From Bacteroidales bacterium (GTDB lineage: Bacteria > Bacteroidota > Bacteroidia > Bacteroidales > Lentimicrobiaceae): 50,183 nucleotides of DNA. Both the position numbers and the translations under genes were made by a program. Positions 41,446 through 50,183 of the stretch are shown here, piece after piece. Positions within the stretch are counted from its first letter, which is position 1. Each line of letters opens with the position of its first letter. Below the pieces are notes generated by a model. That model was given only the letters and a program-made list of their open reading frames with translations, ran no database searches and was not told the origin of the DNA. Location of the stretch: contig JAGXGB010000032.1 in NCBI GenBank assembly GCA_024636955.1, forward strand, positions 1-50,183. Direction: 5' to 3'.

Positions 41446-44400
41446 ATGCATAAAATCAGTTCACATCCAATCATAGAAATCGCCCCCTCAGAGGAGGTTA
41501 TATTTGAATACCAAGGCACCAAGGTTGTTGGGGAAAAAGGATTTACAATTGCTGCAGCTCTTCATCAGGCCGGTTTTCCGGTTCATAGTCATAGCCTCCA
41601 GAACAGGGAAAGAAGTCTGGAATGCGGCATTGGCAAATGTGGTGCTTGTGAAATGCTTGTTGACGGTCAGATCAAAAGAATTTGTATTACTCAGGTTGAT
41701 GGGATAAAGAACGTGAGTGAAATACCGCACGATTTTGCCCCTGGCTTTACACCAATTGCCAGTGATGAACCGATAAAGGTTTTTAGAACTGATGTTGTGA
41801 TTATTGGCGCAGGACCTGCCGGTTTAGCTGCCCGGGAAGAATTAAATAAGCAAGGGGTTGACAATATTGTGCTTGACAACAATGAGCATATAGGGGGTCA
41901 GTTTTTAATGCAAACACACCAGTTCTTCTTCTTTGAGAAAGAAAAGAAGTTTGGTGGCATGAGAGGTTTTGATATCGCTCAAACTCTTGCCGGTGATGAT
42001 CACTCGGGCATTTTCCTTAATAGTACGGTGTGGGATATACTTGAAGGGAAACGTATTGCGGTTAAAAACATTAAGACTAATGAGATCTATTATGTTGAAG
42101 CTAAGTACATGGTTGTTGCAACAGGTGCCGTTCCTTTTATGCCGGCATTTGAAAACGATGATTTGCCTGGCGTATATACAGCCGCTGTTGTTCAGAAAAT
42201 GATGAACACAGAGTTGACCTTGCTTGGAAAAAACATTTTAACGGTTGGTGCAGGCAATATTGGATATCTTACCTCATACCAGTTAATGCAGGCGGGTGCT
42301 AATGTGCGGGCAATAATAGAAGCTCAGCCTTTTGAAGGTGGTTTTCCTGTTCAGGCCAACAGGGTAAGACGATTAGGCATACCTGTTATGCTGTCACATA
42401 TTCTGCTTAAGGCAATACCCAATGAAAACCGTGATGGTATTGTGGGCGCCGTTGTTGCAAAATGTGAGAACTTTAAACCAATCCCAGGTACCGAGCTCTT
42501 GATTGAAGGTATTGATGCTATTAATATTTGCACAGGTTTAGTTTCAGATGACCAACTTTTGATCAAGGGAAATGATATTTTCGGTCGTCAATGCTTTGGT
42601 GCCGGTGATGCAATTAGAATTGGTGAAGGTACCAGTGCAGTGCTCAGGGGCAGGCAGGTTGCGTTTGAAATTCTTTCAGAAATGGGGAAACGGTTCAAGT
42701 ACGATGAATACCTGAGCGTTTCAAAAGAATATATTGACTCTCAACAGCATCCGCAGAGGGTAATAGAGAAACCTTTTATACCATCAAGTGACAGGATGAA
42801 CAGCAAACCATTTGTGCAGATCGACTGCCTGTATGGTTTTGCGTGTAACCCTTGTGAGTTCTCCTGCAAGCATGGTGCTATTACTAAAACATCAACCAGT
42901 ACAGTTCCGCAAATTGACTTTGACAAATGCATAGGCTGTATGGACTGTGTATACCAGTGTCCGGGACTTGCAATATTTGGTTATAATCTCAAAAAAGACT
43001 GGCTCTTCCTGCCTATTGAATATAAAGCTGATGAGCAGTCGGAGGTTTATCTGGTAAACAATAATGGCTCAATACTTGGCAATGGAATTATTGAAAAGAT
43101 CCTTGTAAAACAGAACAAAACCAACATTGCCAGGGTGAGGTCGCTCGATCTTCATAATGAAGACCTGGTAAATGTAAGGGGATTTATTGTTAAAGATAAC
43201 TTCCCACAGCCCCTTGAGATAACTCCGGTTAATTTTGAAGAGCATGAAAAGATGTATGTTTGCCACTGTGATGATGTTACACTTGATGAGATCTTAACTA
43301 CTATTGGTGAACGTAAGTTTATATCAGTTGATGAGGTAAAACATACAACCCGCCTTGGCATGGGAGCTTGCAGGGGTAAGCGGTGCATAAGGAGATTGAA
43401 GCAAACTCTAACAGGTTATGGAATTACTGTTGTTGGAGAAGCTACTCCACGCGGGCCTTTATCCAATCAATTAACAATGGGTGAATTGTTCCCCCATCAG
43501 CAGCACGAAAAGATTTATATTAACTCGAAGAATAATAGTATTAAACGTATTGATGTACAAGCACTTGTTTGTGGTGGGGGTATAGCAGGGTCAGCACTAT
43601 TCCGGTATTTATCAGAAGCCGGTATGAAACCGGTACTTGTTAATTCTGATAGGGGATCGTCATGGAGAAACATAGCTGGTGGGCGTCCGGCTTTCAGTTT
43701 GCCAGAGCTGGCTGATATTGCACGGAAGAACCTGGATATATTCAAAGACCTTCAGAAAATTTCAAATGTAAATTTCCGTCAGATAAACTATGTCAATTTT
43801 GCCCATGATGAGCAGGTAATGCAGGCGCTTGAAAATTCACGTGCATGGTCAGATGCCTACATGATTGAGCCAAAAGATTTTAGCAAGCATATATCTTCAT
43901 ACGTAAATCCCAATCTTAGTAAATACCAGGGAGCGCTCATCACTAAGGATTGCTGGCAGGCTACACCAGGTTTAGTGCTTGATCTAATCAGGCGAATAGG
44001 TATTGAAAATGGCGGCACTATTAAAGAGGATTGCCGCATCATTGATGTAAGGAAAGAGGGTAACAACTATATTGTGCTTGCTCAAGACCATGAAAAGGAT
44101 TACCTGGAGTATCATACCGAGGTGTTTATCAATGCCATGGGTCATGAGGCTGGAAAGTTTGCTTCCAGACTGGGATTAGAAACCGGCATATACCCTGTTA
44201 AACATCAGGCCTTTATTACAAGGAGGTTGCCTATGATGGGAAATAATGGGAATCCGCTTGATATGATCATCGACAGACGGAAGTATAAAGGATTTGTTGC
44301 AGTGTATGGTCAGCAACTTGCTGAAACCGGACAGATTATTGGTTGTGCTTCACCTTCAGTAGACCCGTTGGAAACAGATAAGAACCTCAAAATAAACTCC

Positions 44401-44679
44401 AAGCAGTTTCTAGAGATTGTATCGGAAGTATTTGTTGACTGGTTTCCTAATCTATCATCAGTTGGGTTCCAGGCGGTATGGGCAGGTTATTATGTAGAGC
44501 CGCGTATGATTCTTGACACTGAAAATGGACTTCTAATTGGACTCAGAGGTCAGGGTTATATGTTAGGGCAATACCTGGCCAAGTTGTATGTAGATAAACT
44601 TACAGGCAAGGAAGTTCCGGAATATATGGAACGGTTAAAAATATCAGGAGATGGATTGCCTGAGAAGGCCTTCAAATAG
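41446..44679 (+). CDS. Multi-cofactor FAD/iron-sulfur oxidoreductase: fused alpha-, ferredoxin-, BFD- and beta-type subunits of an amine/opine/proline-dehydrogenase-like enzyme
   Basis: A 1077-residue protein from ATG 41446. Domains in order: a SoxA/HcnA-like [2Fe-2S] domain (C60, C65, C68, C80); an FAD/NAD-disulfide-reductase-like domain (VIIGAGPAGLAA near 118, second dinucleotide motif VGAGNIGYL near 267, GAGDAIR near 385); two [4Fe-4S] motifs (C461, C467, C470, C474 and C495, C498, C501, C505); a BFD-like [2Fe-2S] motif (C606, C608, C642, C647); then a DAO-type flavin domain from about 704 (VCGGGIAGSALFRYL) to the end. In relatives such as HcnABC, opine oxidases, LhpBEF and archaeal dye-linked proline dehydrogenases, these parts are separate subunits. 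The DAO domain should oxidise an amine or imino acid, and electrons would pass over the clusters. The substrate is not evident. It stands alone. Confidence 0.85.
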   Translation: MHKISSHPIIEIAPSEEVIFEYQGTKVVGEKGFTIAAALHQAGFPVHSHSLQNRERSLECGIGKCGACEMLVDGQIKRICITQVDGIKNVSEIPHDFAPGFTPIASDEPIKVFRTDVVIIGAGPAGLAAREELNKQGVDNIVLDNNEHIGGQFLMQTHQFFFFEKEKKFGGMRGFDIAQTLAGDDHSGIFLNSTVWDILEGKRIAVKNIKTNEIYYVEAKYMVVATGAVPFMPAFENDDLPGVYTAAVVQKMMNTELTLLGKNILTVGAGNIGYLTSYQLMQAGANVRAIIEAQPFEGGFPVQANRVRRLGIPVMLSHILLKAIPNENRDGIVGAVVAKCENFKPIPGTELLIEGIDAINICTGLVSDDQLLIKGNDIFGRQCFGAGDAIRIGEGTSAVLRGRQVAFEILSEMGKRFKYDEYLSVSKEYIDSQQHPQRVIEKPFIPSSDRMNSKPFVQIDCLYGFACNPCEFSCKHGAITKTSTSTVPQIDFDKCIGCMDCVYQCPGLAIFGYNLKKDWLFLPIEYKADEQSEVYLVNNNGSILGNGIIEKILVKQNKTNIARVRSLDLHNEDLVNVRGFIVKDNFPQPLEITPVNFEEHEKMYVCHCDDVTLDEILTTIGERKFISVDEVKHTTRLGMGACRGKRCIRRLKQTLTGYGITVVGEATPRGPLSNQLTMGELFPHQQHEKIYINSKNNSIKRIDVQALVCGGGIAGSALFRYLSEAGMKPVLVNSDRGSSWRNIAGGRPAFSLPELADIARKNLDIFKDLQKISNVNFRQINYVNFAHDEQVMQALENSRAWSDAYMIEPKDFSKHISSYVNPNLSKYQGALITKDCWQATPGLVLDLIRRIGIENGGTIKEDCRIIDVRKEGNNYIVLAQDHEKDYLEYHTEVFINAMGHEAGKFASRLGLETGIYPVKHQAFITRRLPMMGNNGNPLDMIIDRRKYKGFVAVYGQQLAETGQIIGCASPSVDPLETDKNLKINSKQFLEIVSEVFVDWFPNLSSVGFQAVWAGYYVEPRMILDTENGLLIGLRGQGYMLGQYLAKLYVDKLTGKEVPEYMERLKISGDGLPEKAFK

Positions 44680-44709
44680 TTAAAACACTGAATTTCGGTT
44701 TTTTAACTA
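44677..44709 (+). terminator. AT-rich terminator-like hairpin after the oxidoreductase gene
   Basis: TAGTTAAAAC, which includes the stop codon, pairs with GTTTTTTAACTA around an 11-nt loop, with a two-base bulge. It is AT-rich and lacks a separate T-run, so termination is uncertain. Confidence 0.4.
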
Positions 44710-44727
44710 TTGTACTGCAATTAATTT

Positions 44728-44758
44728 TTTGCGAATACAATAATTTTTGCTACTTTTG
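44728..44758 (+). promoter_or_regulatory. Consensus Bacteroidota promoter of the yceD-rpmF-plsX-fabH operon
   Basis: TTTG at 44728-44731 and TACTTTTG at 44751-44758 are separated by exactly 19 bp, matching the TTTG-N19-TAnnTTTG consensus of the primary sigma factor in this phylum. Transcription would begin near 44765, about 20 nt before the GTG start of yceD. It is the best-formed promoter in the window. Confidence 0.8.
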
Positions 44759-44784
44759 CACCCCTAAAACTAAACCATAAAGCT

Positions 44785-45306
44785 GTGGATTACTTAAAAA
44801 ACTTTGTAATTCCTTTTGTAGGGTTGAGTGCCGGTGAACATCAGTTTGAATATACAATTGATGATAAGTTCTTTGCATGTTTTGAGTTTTCAGAAATAAA
44901 GCGGGCTAATGTAGCATTGAATGTTAATCTCGATAAGCGTGACCGCATGTTGATATTCACTTTCACTATGCTGGGCACTCTCGAGGTAACCTGTAGCAGG
45001 TGCCTTGATCAATTTGATTATCTGGTTGATGCTGAAGAGGTTTTGTATGTTAAGTATGGACAAGAGTACAAAGAAGAGGACGATGATGTTATTATAATAC
45101 CTGAGTCAGAATCACAAATCAATATTGCACCGTTTATTTATGATTATCTTAATCTGATTGTGCCATACAGGGTTATTCATCCTGAAAATGAAAAGGGCGA
45201 ATCAGCATGCGATCCGGATGTTATTAGTCGTATTGCACAGAATTTAGAGCCAAAAGAAGAAATCGACCCGCGATGGGATAAATTAAAAGGTCTTAATTTA
45301 GAATAA
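44785..45306 (+). CDS. YceD/DUF177 family protein
   Basis: A 173-residue cytoplasmic protein with the DUF177 pattern: a VALNVNLDKRDRMLIF-type strand, then a CSRCLD motif near residue 73 and a later acidic segment (EEDDDVIII) leading to the NIAPFIYDYLNLIVPYR segment. DUF177/YceD proteins act in 23S rRNA/ribosome large-subunit biogenesis in bacteria and chloroplasts and are almost always upstream of rpmF, as here (28-bp gap). The start is GTG at 44785, about 20 nt after the promoter. Confidence 0.85.
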   Translation: MDYLKNFVIPFVGLSAGEHQFEYTIDDKFFACFEFSEIKRANVALNVNLDKRDRMLIFTFTMLGTLEVTCSRCLDQFDYLVDAEEVLYVKYGQEYKEEDDDVIIIPESESQINIAPFIYDYLNLIVPYRVIHPENEKGESACDPDVISRIAQNLEPKEEIDPRWDKLKGLNLE

Positions 45307-45334
45307 TAATAATCAATTAAAAAAGTAAGTAGAA

Positions 45335-45520
45335 ATGCCAAATCCAAAACATAGGTTTTCAAAAACCAGGACAGCAAAAAGAAGAACGCATTACAAGGCA
45401 GTTGCTCCTACTATTGCTATTTGCTCAAACTGCGGAACTTCAGTATTGTATCATAGAGTTTGCCCTGATTGCGGATATTATAAAGGAAAGCTGGCCATTG
45501 AGAAAGCAACCACAGCTTAG
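45335..45520 (+). CDS. rpmF: 50S ribosomal protein L32
   Basis: A 61-residue protein with the L32 start MPNPKHRFSKTRTAKRR and a four-cysteine zinc-ribbon (C30, C33, C43, C46 in CSNCG...CPDCG). It is a component of the large ribosomal subunit. It is the second gene of the operon, 36 bp before plsX. Confidence 0.97.
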   Translation: MPNPKHRFSKTRTAKRRTHYKAVAPTIAICSNCGTSVLYHRVCPDCGYYKGKLAIEKATTA

Positions 45521-45556
45521 TTTCTTTTCAGGTCTTTCTAATTTAACTATAGTCAG

Positions 45557-46516
45557 ATGAAGATCGGACTTGATGTTATGGGTGGCGACTTCGCCCCTGT
45601 ATCAACCATAGCCGGTGCCATACTTGCAAAGAAGTATCTGGCTCCGTCGGATGAGATTGTGCTCGTTGGAGATGAACAGAAAATTCGTGCTGAATTTAGT
45701 AAGCACAATGGGTCAATTGATCAATTCAAAATAGTACATGCTAATGATGTCATTGAGATGGGTGAACACCCTACCAGGGCTATTCTCAAGAAACCACAAT
45801 CAAGCATTGCTATTGGTTTTGAACTTTTGAAACATAAGCAGATAGATGCTTTTACCAGTGCCGGCAGTAGTGGTGCAATGCTAGTTGGATCAATATACAG
45901 TGTTAACAATATTAAAGGTGTTATCAGACCATGCACTTCAGCTGTACTACCTCAGGAAGCCGGAGGTGTAAGCCTTTTGCTTGATGTTGGTACAAATCCG
46001 GATGCAAAACCTGATGTGATGTATCAATTCGGTCTGCTTGGAGCTATTATGGCTGAACATGTATACAAGATTAAATCACCCAGGGTTGCTTTATTGAACA
46101 TAGGTCAGGAAGAGGAGAAAGGTAATCTTTCAAGCCAGGCTGCTTATCACCTGATGAATAATACCAGTGACTTTAATTTTATTGGCAATATAGAAGGCCG
46201 CGACATCCTTCGTAATAAGGCTGATGTAATTGTTTGCGATGGGTTCACAGGAAACATACTACTCAAAAACATTGAAGGTATGTTCAGAATTATGATGAAG
46301 CATGGATTAACTGATGATTATTTTGAGAGGTTTAACTACGAGAAATATGGTGGTACACCTATACTAGGCATAAACTCAAGTGTAATTGTGGGGCATGGTA
46401 TCTCTAACGACATCGCAATAAAGAATATGTTATTGCTTGCAAAAGATATTCATGATGCCAAATTGTCGAATAAAATTAAGAAAGCTTTAGCAAAGGTTCC
46501 TGGGGAATTATTATAA
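45557..46516 (+). CDS. plsX: Phosphate acyltransferase PlsX
   Basis: A 319-residue peripheral membrane enzyme that makes acyl phosphate from acyl-ACP, the first committed step of phospholipid synthesis by the PlsX/Y route. The start [14 protein letters not shown] is diagnostic; [37 protein letters not shown] and [13 protein letters not shown] follow in the usual order. It lies between rpmF and fabH, the conserved lipid-ribosome operon. Confidence 0.97.
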   Translation: MKIGLDVMGGDFAPVSTIAGAILAKKYLAPSDEIVLVGDEQKIRAEFSKHNGSIDQFKIVHANDVIEMGEHPTRAILKKPQSSIAIGFELLKHKQIDAFTSAGSSGAMLVGSIYSVNNIKGVIRPCTSAVLPQEAGGVSLLLDVGTNPDAKPDVMYQFGLLGAIMAEHVYKIKSPRVALLNIGQEEEKGNLSSQAAYHLMNNTSDFNFIGNIEGRDILRNKADVIVCDGFTGNILLKNIEGMFRIMMKHGLTDDYFERFNYEKYGGTPILGINSSVIVGHGISNDIAIKNMLLLAKDIHDAKLSNKIKKALAKVPGELL

Positions 46517-46542
46517 TAACCTTAGTCCTTATATATACTTGG

Positions 46543-47595
46543 ATGACTAGAATAAGAGCTGCTATTACTGGTGTTGGTGGATACGTTCCAGAATACCGCC
46601 TTACCAATGACGAAATAAGCCGGATGGTAGATACTTCTGATGAGTGGATTATGACACGCATTGGAATCAAAGAACGGAGAATCCTTAAGGAAGATGGCAA
46701 AGCTACTTCTGATATGGGCGCGGAGGCTGTGAAGCAATTATTGATCAAAACAAATACCGATCCTTCAGAAATAGATATGATTATCTGTGGTGTGGTTACT
46801 CCAGATATGCTTTTCCCTGCCACTGCCAATATAATTGCGGATAAAACCAACATTAGGAATGCTTTTGGATTTGACTTGAATGCAGGTTGTTCAAGTTTCC
46901 TTTATGCCATTACAACAGCATCAAAATTTGTTGAATCAGGTAGTCATAAGAAGGTGATAGTTGTTGGCGCCGATAAAATGTCATCAATAGTTGACTATCA
47001 GGACAGGGCCACATGCCCAATATTTGGCGATGGCGCTGCTGCTGTGCTTTTGGAACCAACCTCCGAGGATATCGGTATTGTTGATTCAATTGTTCAGAGT
47101 GATGGTGCAGGCCGGATATATCTTCATCAGAAAGCCGGTGGTTCCTTAAAACCACCAACATTTGAAACTATTGCTAATCGCGAACACTATGTATACCAGG
47201 AAGGTCAACCTGTTTTTAAGTGGGCGGTTAGTAAAATGGCAGATGTATCAGTTGAAATAATGAAACGTAATAATCTAACGTCAGAAAGCCTTGATTGGCT
47301 GGTTCCCCACCAGGCTAACATGCGCATTATTGATGCCACTGCCAACCGAATGGGTCTGGATAAAGATAAAGTGATGATTAACATACAGCGCTTTGGCAAT
47401 ACTACTTCTGCTACATTGCCTTTATGCTTATGGGACTGGGAAAGTCAGCTCAGAAAAGGTGACAATATAATACTTGCAGCGTTTGGTGCAGGATTTACCT
47501 GGGGAGCTATATACCTGAAATGGGCTTATGATGGAAAATTGCTTAATGGTATGGCACGTAAACCTGAGGTTTCAAAGATCCATACTGAATTATAA
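46543..47595 (+). CDS. fabH: Beta-ketoacyl-ACP synthase III
   Basis: A 350-residue condensing enzyme that starts fatty acid synthesis by joining acyl-CoA with malonyl-ACP. The catalytic triad is C116 ([11 protein letters not shown]), H256 (VPHQANMRI) and N286 (FGNTTSA). The length is slightly above the usual 320-335 because of a C-terminal tail (residues about 335-350) that lies in the region overlapping the convergent PHP gene. It is 26 bp after plsX and closes the operon. Confidence 0.96.
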   Translation: MTRIRAAITGVGGYVPEYRLTNDEISRMVDTSDEWIMTRIGIKERRILKEDGKATSDMGAEAVKQLLIKTNTDPSEIDMIICGVVTPDMLFPATANIIADKTNIRNAFGFDLNAGCSSFLYAITTASKFVESGSHKKVIVVGADKMSSIVDYQDRATCPIFGDGAAAVLLEPTSEDIGIVDSIVQSDGAGRIYLHQKAGGSLKPPTFETIANREHYVYQEGQPVFKWAVSKMADVSVEIMKRNNLTSESLDWLVPHQANMRIIDATANRMGLDKDKVMINIQRFGNTTSATLPLCLWDWESQLRKGDNIILAAFGAGFTWGAIYLKWAYDGKLLNGMARKPEVSKIHTEL

Positions 47596-48386
47596 CCACA
47601 TTTTTTCAACGTCTCTATTGCTTCATTAAAGTATAGACTTATTTCATCAGGATGATGTGCATCACTGTTAAGCATAACCCTGATTCCTTTGCGCGCTAGC
47701 TTCTGTAGTACATTGTTTCCGGGAAACAAACTGTCACTCCGACCTTTATATATGCCTCTCGTGTTGACTTCTACTACAAGATCTTTCTGTTTGATCAGGT
47801 CAATTGTTTCATCAATAAGTGTTGTATACCAGGTATCAGATTCATTGAACCATCTTCCTTTATTGTGCATTTTAATCTTATCAAGATGTCCAACAATGTC
47901 AAACTCTTCTGATTCGATCATACTGTTTACCTGATGCCAGTATGATGTAATAGCGCTCTTAATATCTCCTCTAAAAACTTCTCTTATTCCTTCATCATAA
48001 ATCTCAACTTTTGATCCGTCAATAAACCAAAGCCCCGAATCAGGGTAAGGGCCTTTAACCAGGTGAATGCTTCCGATAATATAGTCGAGCTCAAAGCTAT
48101 TCTTAAGCTCTACGAATGATTTACTAATGCCCTGTATATAATCCGCCTCAAGTGCCAAGTAAACCTCTATAATGCTCTTATATTTCTCTTTTAGGCGATT
48201 GATTTCATCGCAATAAGCTTTTTCAGTTCCAATTTTAAGAGCAAAAGTATTGTCAAAGGGTAAAGAGGAATGTTCAGTAAATCCAAGTCCTTTGAATTGC
48301 TGACGAGTAGCCTCTTTGATAAAGGCCTCAGGTTCAGCTGAACCATCGGAAAACATGGAATGAGTATGAAAGTTGTATTTAATCAT
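47526..48386 (-). CDS. PHP-domain phosphoesterase, histidinol-phosphatase (HisK) like
   Basis: A 286-residue PHP protein with metal-binding H7 and H9 in [10 protein letters not shown]39 in [20 protein letters not shown] near residue 97, and the late SDAHHPDE motif. The fold and length match HisK-type histidinol-phosphate phosphatases (last phosphatase step of histidine synthesis), but no his genes are near, so a different phosphate ester is possible. Its last 70 bp overlap the end of fabH on the opposite strand, which is long for this window. The 33-bp repeats begin 37 bp upstream of its start. Confidence 0.85.
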   Translation of the reverse strand: MIKYNFHTHSMFSDGSAEPEAFIKEATRQQFKGLGFTEHSSLPFDNTFALKIGTEKAYCDEINRLKEKYKSIIEVYLALEADYIQGISKSFVELKNSFELDYIIGSIHLVKGPYPDSGLWFIDGSKVEIYDEGIREVFRGDIKSAITSYWHQVNSMIESEEFDIVGHLDKIKMHNKGRWFNESDTWYTTLIDETIDLIKQKDLVVEVNTRGIYKGRSDSLFPGNNVLQKLARKGIRVMLNSDAHHPDEISLYFNEAIETLKKCGYNSVWIFETSGLRAIPLSNFPS

Positions 48387-48422
48387 TTTACTAAAGGGTG
48401 TTCAGTACAAGAATAGTTTCCT

Positions 48423-48620
48423 GATCGTTTATACCATAATGCTAAGAGCAGTATTGATTGCTTATACCATAATGCTATGAGCTGTATTGATCGTTAATGC
48501 TATTTGGTATAGAGCAGCTTTGATCGTTAATGCTATAAGGCTTAGAGCAGTTCTGATCGTTAATGCTATAAAGTTAATCACAGTTTTGATAGTTAATGCT
48601 ATAAGGTTAAGAGCAGTATT
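48423..48620. repeat. 33-bp tandem repeat (6 units) between the U32 and PHP genes
   Basis: Six units start at 48423, 48456, 48489, 48522, 48555 and 48588, each beginning GATCGTTAATGCTATAAGGC or a variant and ending near GAGCAGTATT. Each unit is exactly 33 bp. The last unit runs into the stop codon of the U32 gene. On the minus strand one frame is open through the array and would encode an 11-residue repeat (SLIALTIKAAL-like), but there is no good start or independent evidence that it is translated. Confidence 0.9.
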
Positions 48621-49890
48621 AAGCAGATTGTGACTCAAATAGTTTGTGTGTGGAATCAACTACCAAATAAACTTTATCGCCTCGCCGGAGTGTATCATTT
48701 ACAAGCAATGAGCAACTCTCACCTTTTATTGCCTTAGTAACTGTTTGCAATTCAACCCTAAGTTCTGCAACTTTTGCTTCGTAAACTCCCGTTGTAGGGC
48801 CAATCACAAGAATATCATCATTGGTGCTTAGAGAATGGGACTCAATTTTTATTTCAGCAACCTGCAGGTTTTTAAAGAAATTTACAACTTTGCCGACGTA
48901 TACTTTTTTACTTGTTGCCTGCGATCCATATTTTTCTGACCATTCTCCTGTTTTTTCACCCAGATAATAGCCTCCCCAGAAGCCGCGGTTGTAAACTGCC
49001 CTTAATTGCTGAGTCCATTTTTCAATATTCTCTTCTGTATATTGTCCTTCAACCCAACTTTCAACAGCTTCATGATAAGTGCGTGTAACGGTTTTAACGT
49101 ACTCAGCAGATCTTCCACGTCCCTCAATCTTTAATATTTCAACACCTGCATCAAGAAGCCTGTTAAGTATTGGAATGGTCATAAGATCTTTAGGCGACAT
49201 TATATACTTATTCTCTATTTCCAGTTCCAATTGACTATCAGCATCCTTAACAGTATATGCTCTTCGACAAGGTTGCAAACAGGCGCCTTTATTGGCTGAT
49301 GAGTTGAAATTGTCGAGGCTGATATAGCATTTGCCTGATACTGCCATACACAAGGCACCATGAACAAAAACCTCTATCCTGACAAGTTTTCCTGATGGGC
49401 CACATATATTCTGTTCCTTGATTGCCCTGGTTATTGCAGCAATCTGGTCAATGTTGAGCTCACGTGCAAGCACCATAACATCAGCATAACGTGAGTAGAA
49501 TTTCACGGCCGAGAGATTGGTTATATTACATTGGGTTGAAATGTGCACTTCAACACCTTTTTCACGGGCGTATTCAAGTACAGAAAGGTCGGATGCAATT
49601 ATAGCACTTACACCGCTTTCTTTCGCAATTTCCACCATGTGCATCATCTCCTCAATCTCATTATCGTAAATGATTGTATTGAGGGTAAGGTATGATTTTA
49701 CATTCTTATCATGGCAAATTTGTACAATTTGTTTAATCTCGTCAGGTGAAAAATTACTGGAAGAGCGAGAACGCATGTTTAATTGCCCTGCTCCAAAATA
49801 TACTGATCCTGCTCCACCTTGAATTGCAGCCATTAAAGAATCAAGTGATCCGGCAGGAGACATGATTTCAATGTTGCCCTTATCTTTCAT
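48619..49890 (-). CDS. Peptidase U32-family protein (YegQ/TrhP-like tRNA hydroxylation candidate)
   Basis: A 423-residue cytoplasmic protein of the U32 family. The N-terminal barrel has IEIMSPAGSLDSLMAAIQGG and YFGAGQLNMRSRS, then EVHISTQCNITN, and the hallmark EVFVHGALCMAVSGKCYIS and ACLQPCRRAY motifs, whose cysteines may bind an iron-sulfur cluster. The C-terminal part is a beta-barrel domain. E. coli relatives (TrhP/YegQ, RlhA, UbiU/V) act in prephenate-dependent or oxygen-independent hydroxylation of tRNA, rRNA or ubiquinone; by length and motif order the tRNA type fits best, with low certainty. The last codons abut the 33-bp repeat array. Confidence 0.88.
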   Translation of the reverse strand: MKDKGNIEIMSPAGSLDSLMAAIQGGAGSVYFGAGQLNMRSRSSSNFSPDEIKQIVQICHDKNVKSYLTLNTIIYDNEIEEMMHMVEIAKESGVSAIIASDLSVLEYAREKGVEVHISTQCNITNLSAVKFYSRYADVMVLARELNIDQIAAITRAIKEQNICGPSGKLVRIEVFVHGALCMAVSGKCYISLDNFNSSANKGACLQPCRRAYTVKDADSQLELEIENKYIMSPKDLMTIPILNRLLDAGVEILKIEGRGRSAEYVKTVTRTYHEAVESWVEGQYTEENIEKWTQQLRAVYNRGFWGGYYLGEKTGEWSEKYGSQATSKKVYVGKVVNFFKNLQVAEIKIESHSLSTNDDILVIGPTTGVYEAKVAELRVELQTVTKAIKGESCSLLVNDTLRRGDKVYLVVDSTHKLFESQSA

Positions 49891-49951
49891 TTAAAGTATA
49901 TTAATGTGTAATTGAAAAACACTTGAAGCATCCTTATCTAATAAACAATCA

Positions 49952-50183
49952 TTATTTTACCACTCGGGCAAATGCTGCATGTTTACCTTCCTGTGTAATG
50001 GTTAACAAGTAGAATCCAGGATGTAACTCACCGGAATTCAGCTTTATAACATTATCTGAAACGGTGTAGTCAACACTATATTGCCGACCAGTGATATCAT
50101 GTAATGAAATTGAAACTTTATATGGATCATAATATCCCTTGTGGTCAATAAAGCATTCAGAATGTGCCGGAACAGGATAAACA
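49952..50183 (-). CDS. 3' end of a T9SS type A sorted protein (truncated by window edge)
   Basis: The minus strand is open from the window edge (frame starting at 50182) to a TAA at 49952-49954, 76 codons. The translation begins VYPVPAHSECF and runs through VSISLHDITGRQY and LHPGFYLLTITQEGKHA to a final FARVVK, which is the full pattern of a Por secretion system (type A) C-terminal sorting domain. The rest of the protein lies beyond the window. Cargo function cannot be known from this end. Confidence 0.85.
   Translation of the reverse strand, partial: VYPVPAHSECFIDHKGYYDPYKVSISLHDITGRQYSVDYTVSDNVIKLNSGELHPGFYLLTITQEGKHAAFARVVK

Noticed and set aside
48423..48620. CRISPR array
   Set aside because: The 33-bp units are contiguous without unique spacers, and no cas gene is present.
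48462..48659. 65-codon minus-strand frame through the 33-bp array with 11-residue repeats
   Set aside because: It starts inside the U32 gene in another frame, its periodicity is explained by the DNA repeat, and there is no independent sign of translation.

Overview
The window reads as chromosomal DNA from a member of the Bacteroidota, probably an environmental Bacteroidales or Marinilabiliales relative. The evidence is lineage-typical content: Por secretion system (T9SS) C-terminal sorting domains on four proteins, the gliding lipoprotein GldH, DUF3098 and DUF4270 proteins, a viroplasmin-RNase HI fusion, a stand-alone GT5 'starch synthase catalytic' protein next to glmS, and promoters of the TTTG-N19-TAnnTTTG type. 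Gene density is high, operons are short, and there is no phage, transposase, CRISPR array or rRNA operon.

Layout. 1-5.8 kb: a malic enzyme-phosphotransacetylase fusion (cut by the window edge), peptidase T, an OPT oligopeptide transporter and a small DUF3784 membrane protein. 6.0-9.5 kb: a 1164-residue secreted T9SS type B protein. 9.6-16.2 kb: a tetR-tolC-MFP-RND efflux operon ending in a PII-like gene. 16.4-19.5 kb: a secreted type A sorted protein, an exported endonuclease/exonuclease/phosphatase protein and a 1-kb repeat-rich intergenic island. 19.5-24.1 kb: ileS-traR/dksA-lspA. 24.1-27.0 kb, minus strand: ftsX-DUF3098-uppP-truB (cell envelope and tRNA modification). 27.1-31.2 kb: DUF202, YceI and OB-fold proteins, and a large lamin-tail secreted protein. 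31.3-34.6 kb: asd-ribF, gldH, rnhA and tRNA-Leu(CAA). 35.2-41.0 kb: a CtpA-type S41 protease, glmS, a DUF4270 lipoprotein and the GT5 protein. 41.4-44.7 kb: a single-gene fusion of an amine/opine/proline-dehydrogenase-like complex. 44.8-47.6 kb: the yceD-rpmF-plsX-fabH operon under a consensus promoter. 47.5-50.2 kb: a PHP phosphoesterase, a U32 protein and the 3' end of another T9SS cargo gene.

Most genes are ordinary housekeeping or envelope genes. Two things stand out. The first is the 1077-residue oxidoreductase, which packs one plant-type-like [2Fe-2S] motif, two [4Fe-4S] motifs, a BFD-like [2Fe-2S] motif and two flavin domains into one chain. The second is an unusual number of short tandem repeats, both between genes (10, 11, 15, 33 and 66 bp periods, several touching stop codons) and inside genes in frame (15 and 18 bp in the exported nuclease-like gene, 21 bp in ileS). 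I found no convincing new defence or mobile system. All calls come from reading the sequence; no database search was run.
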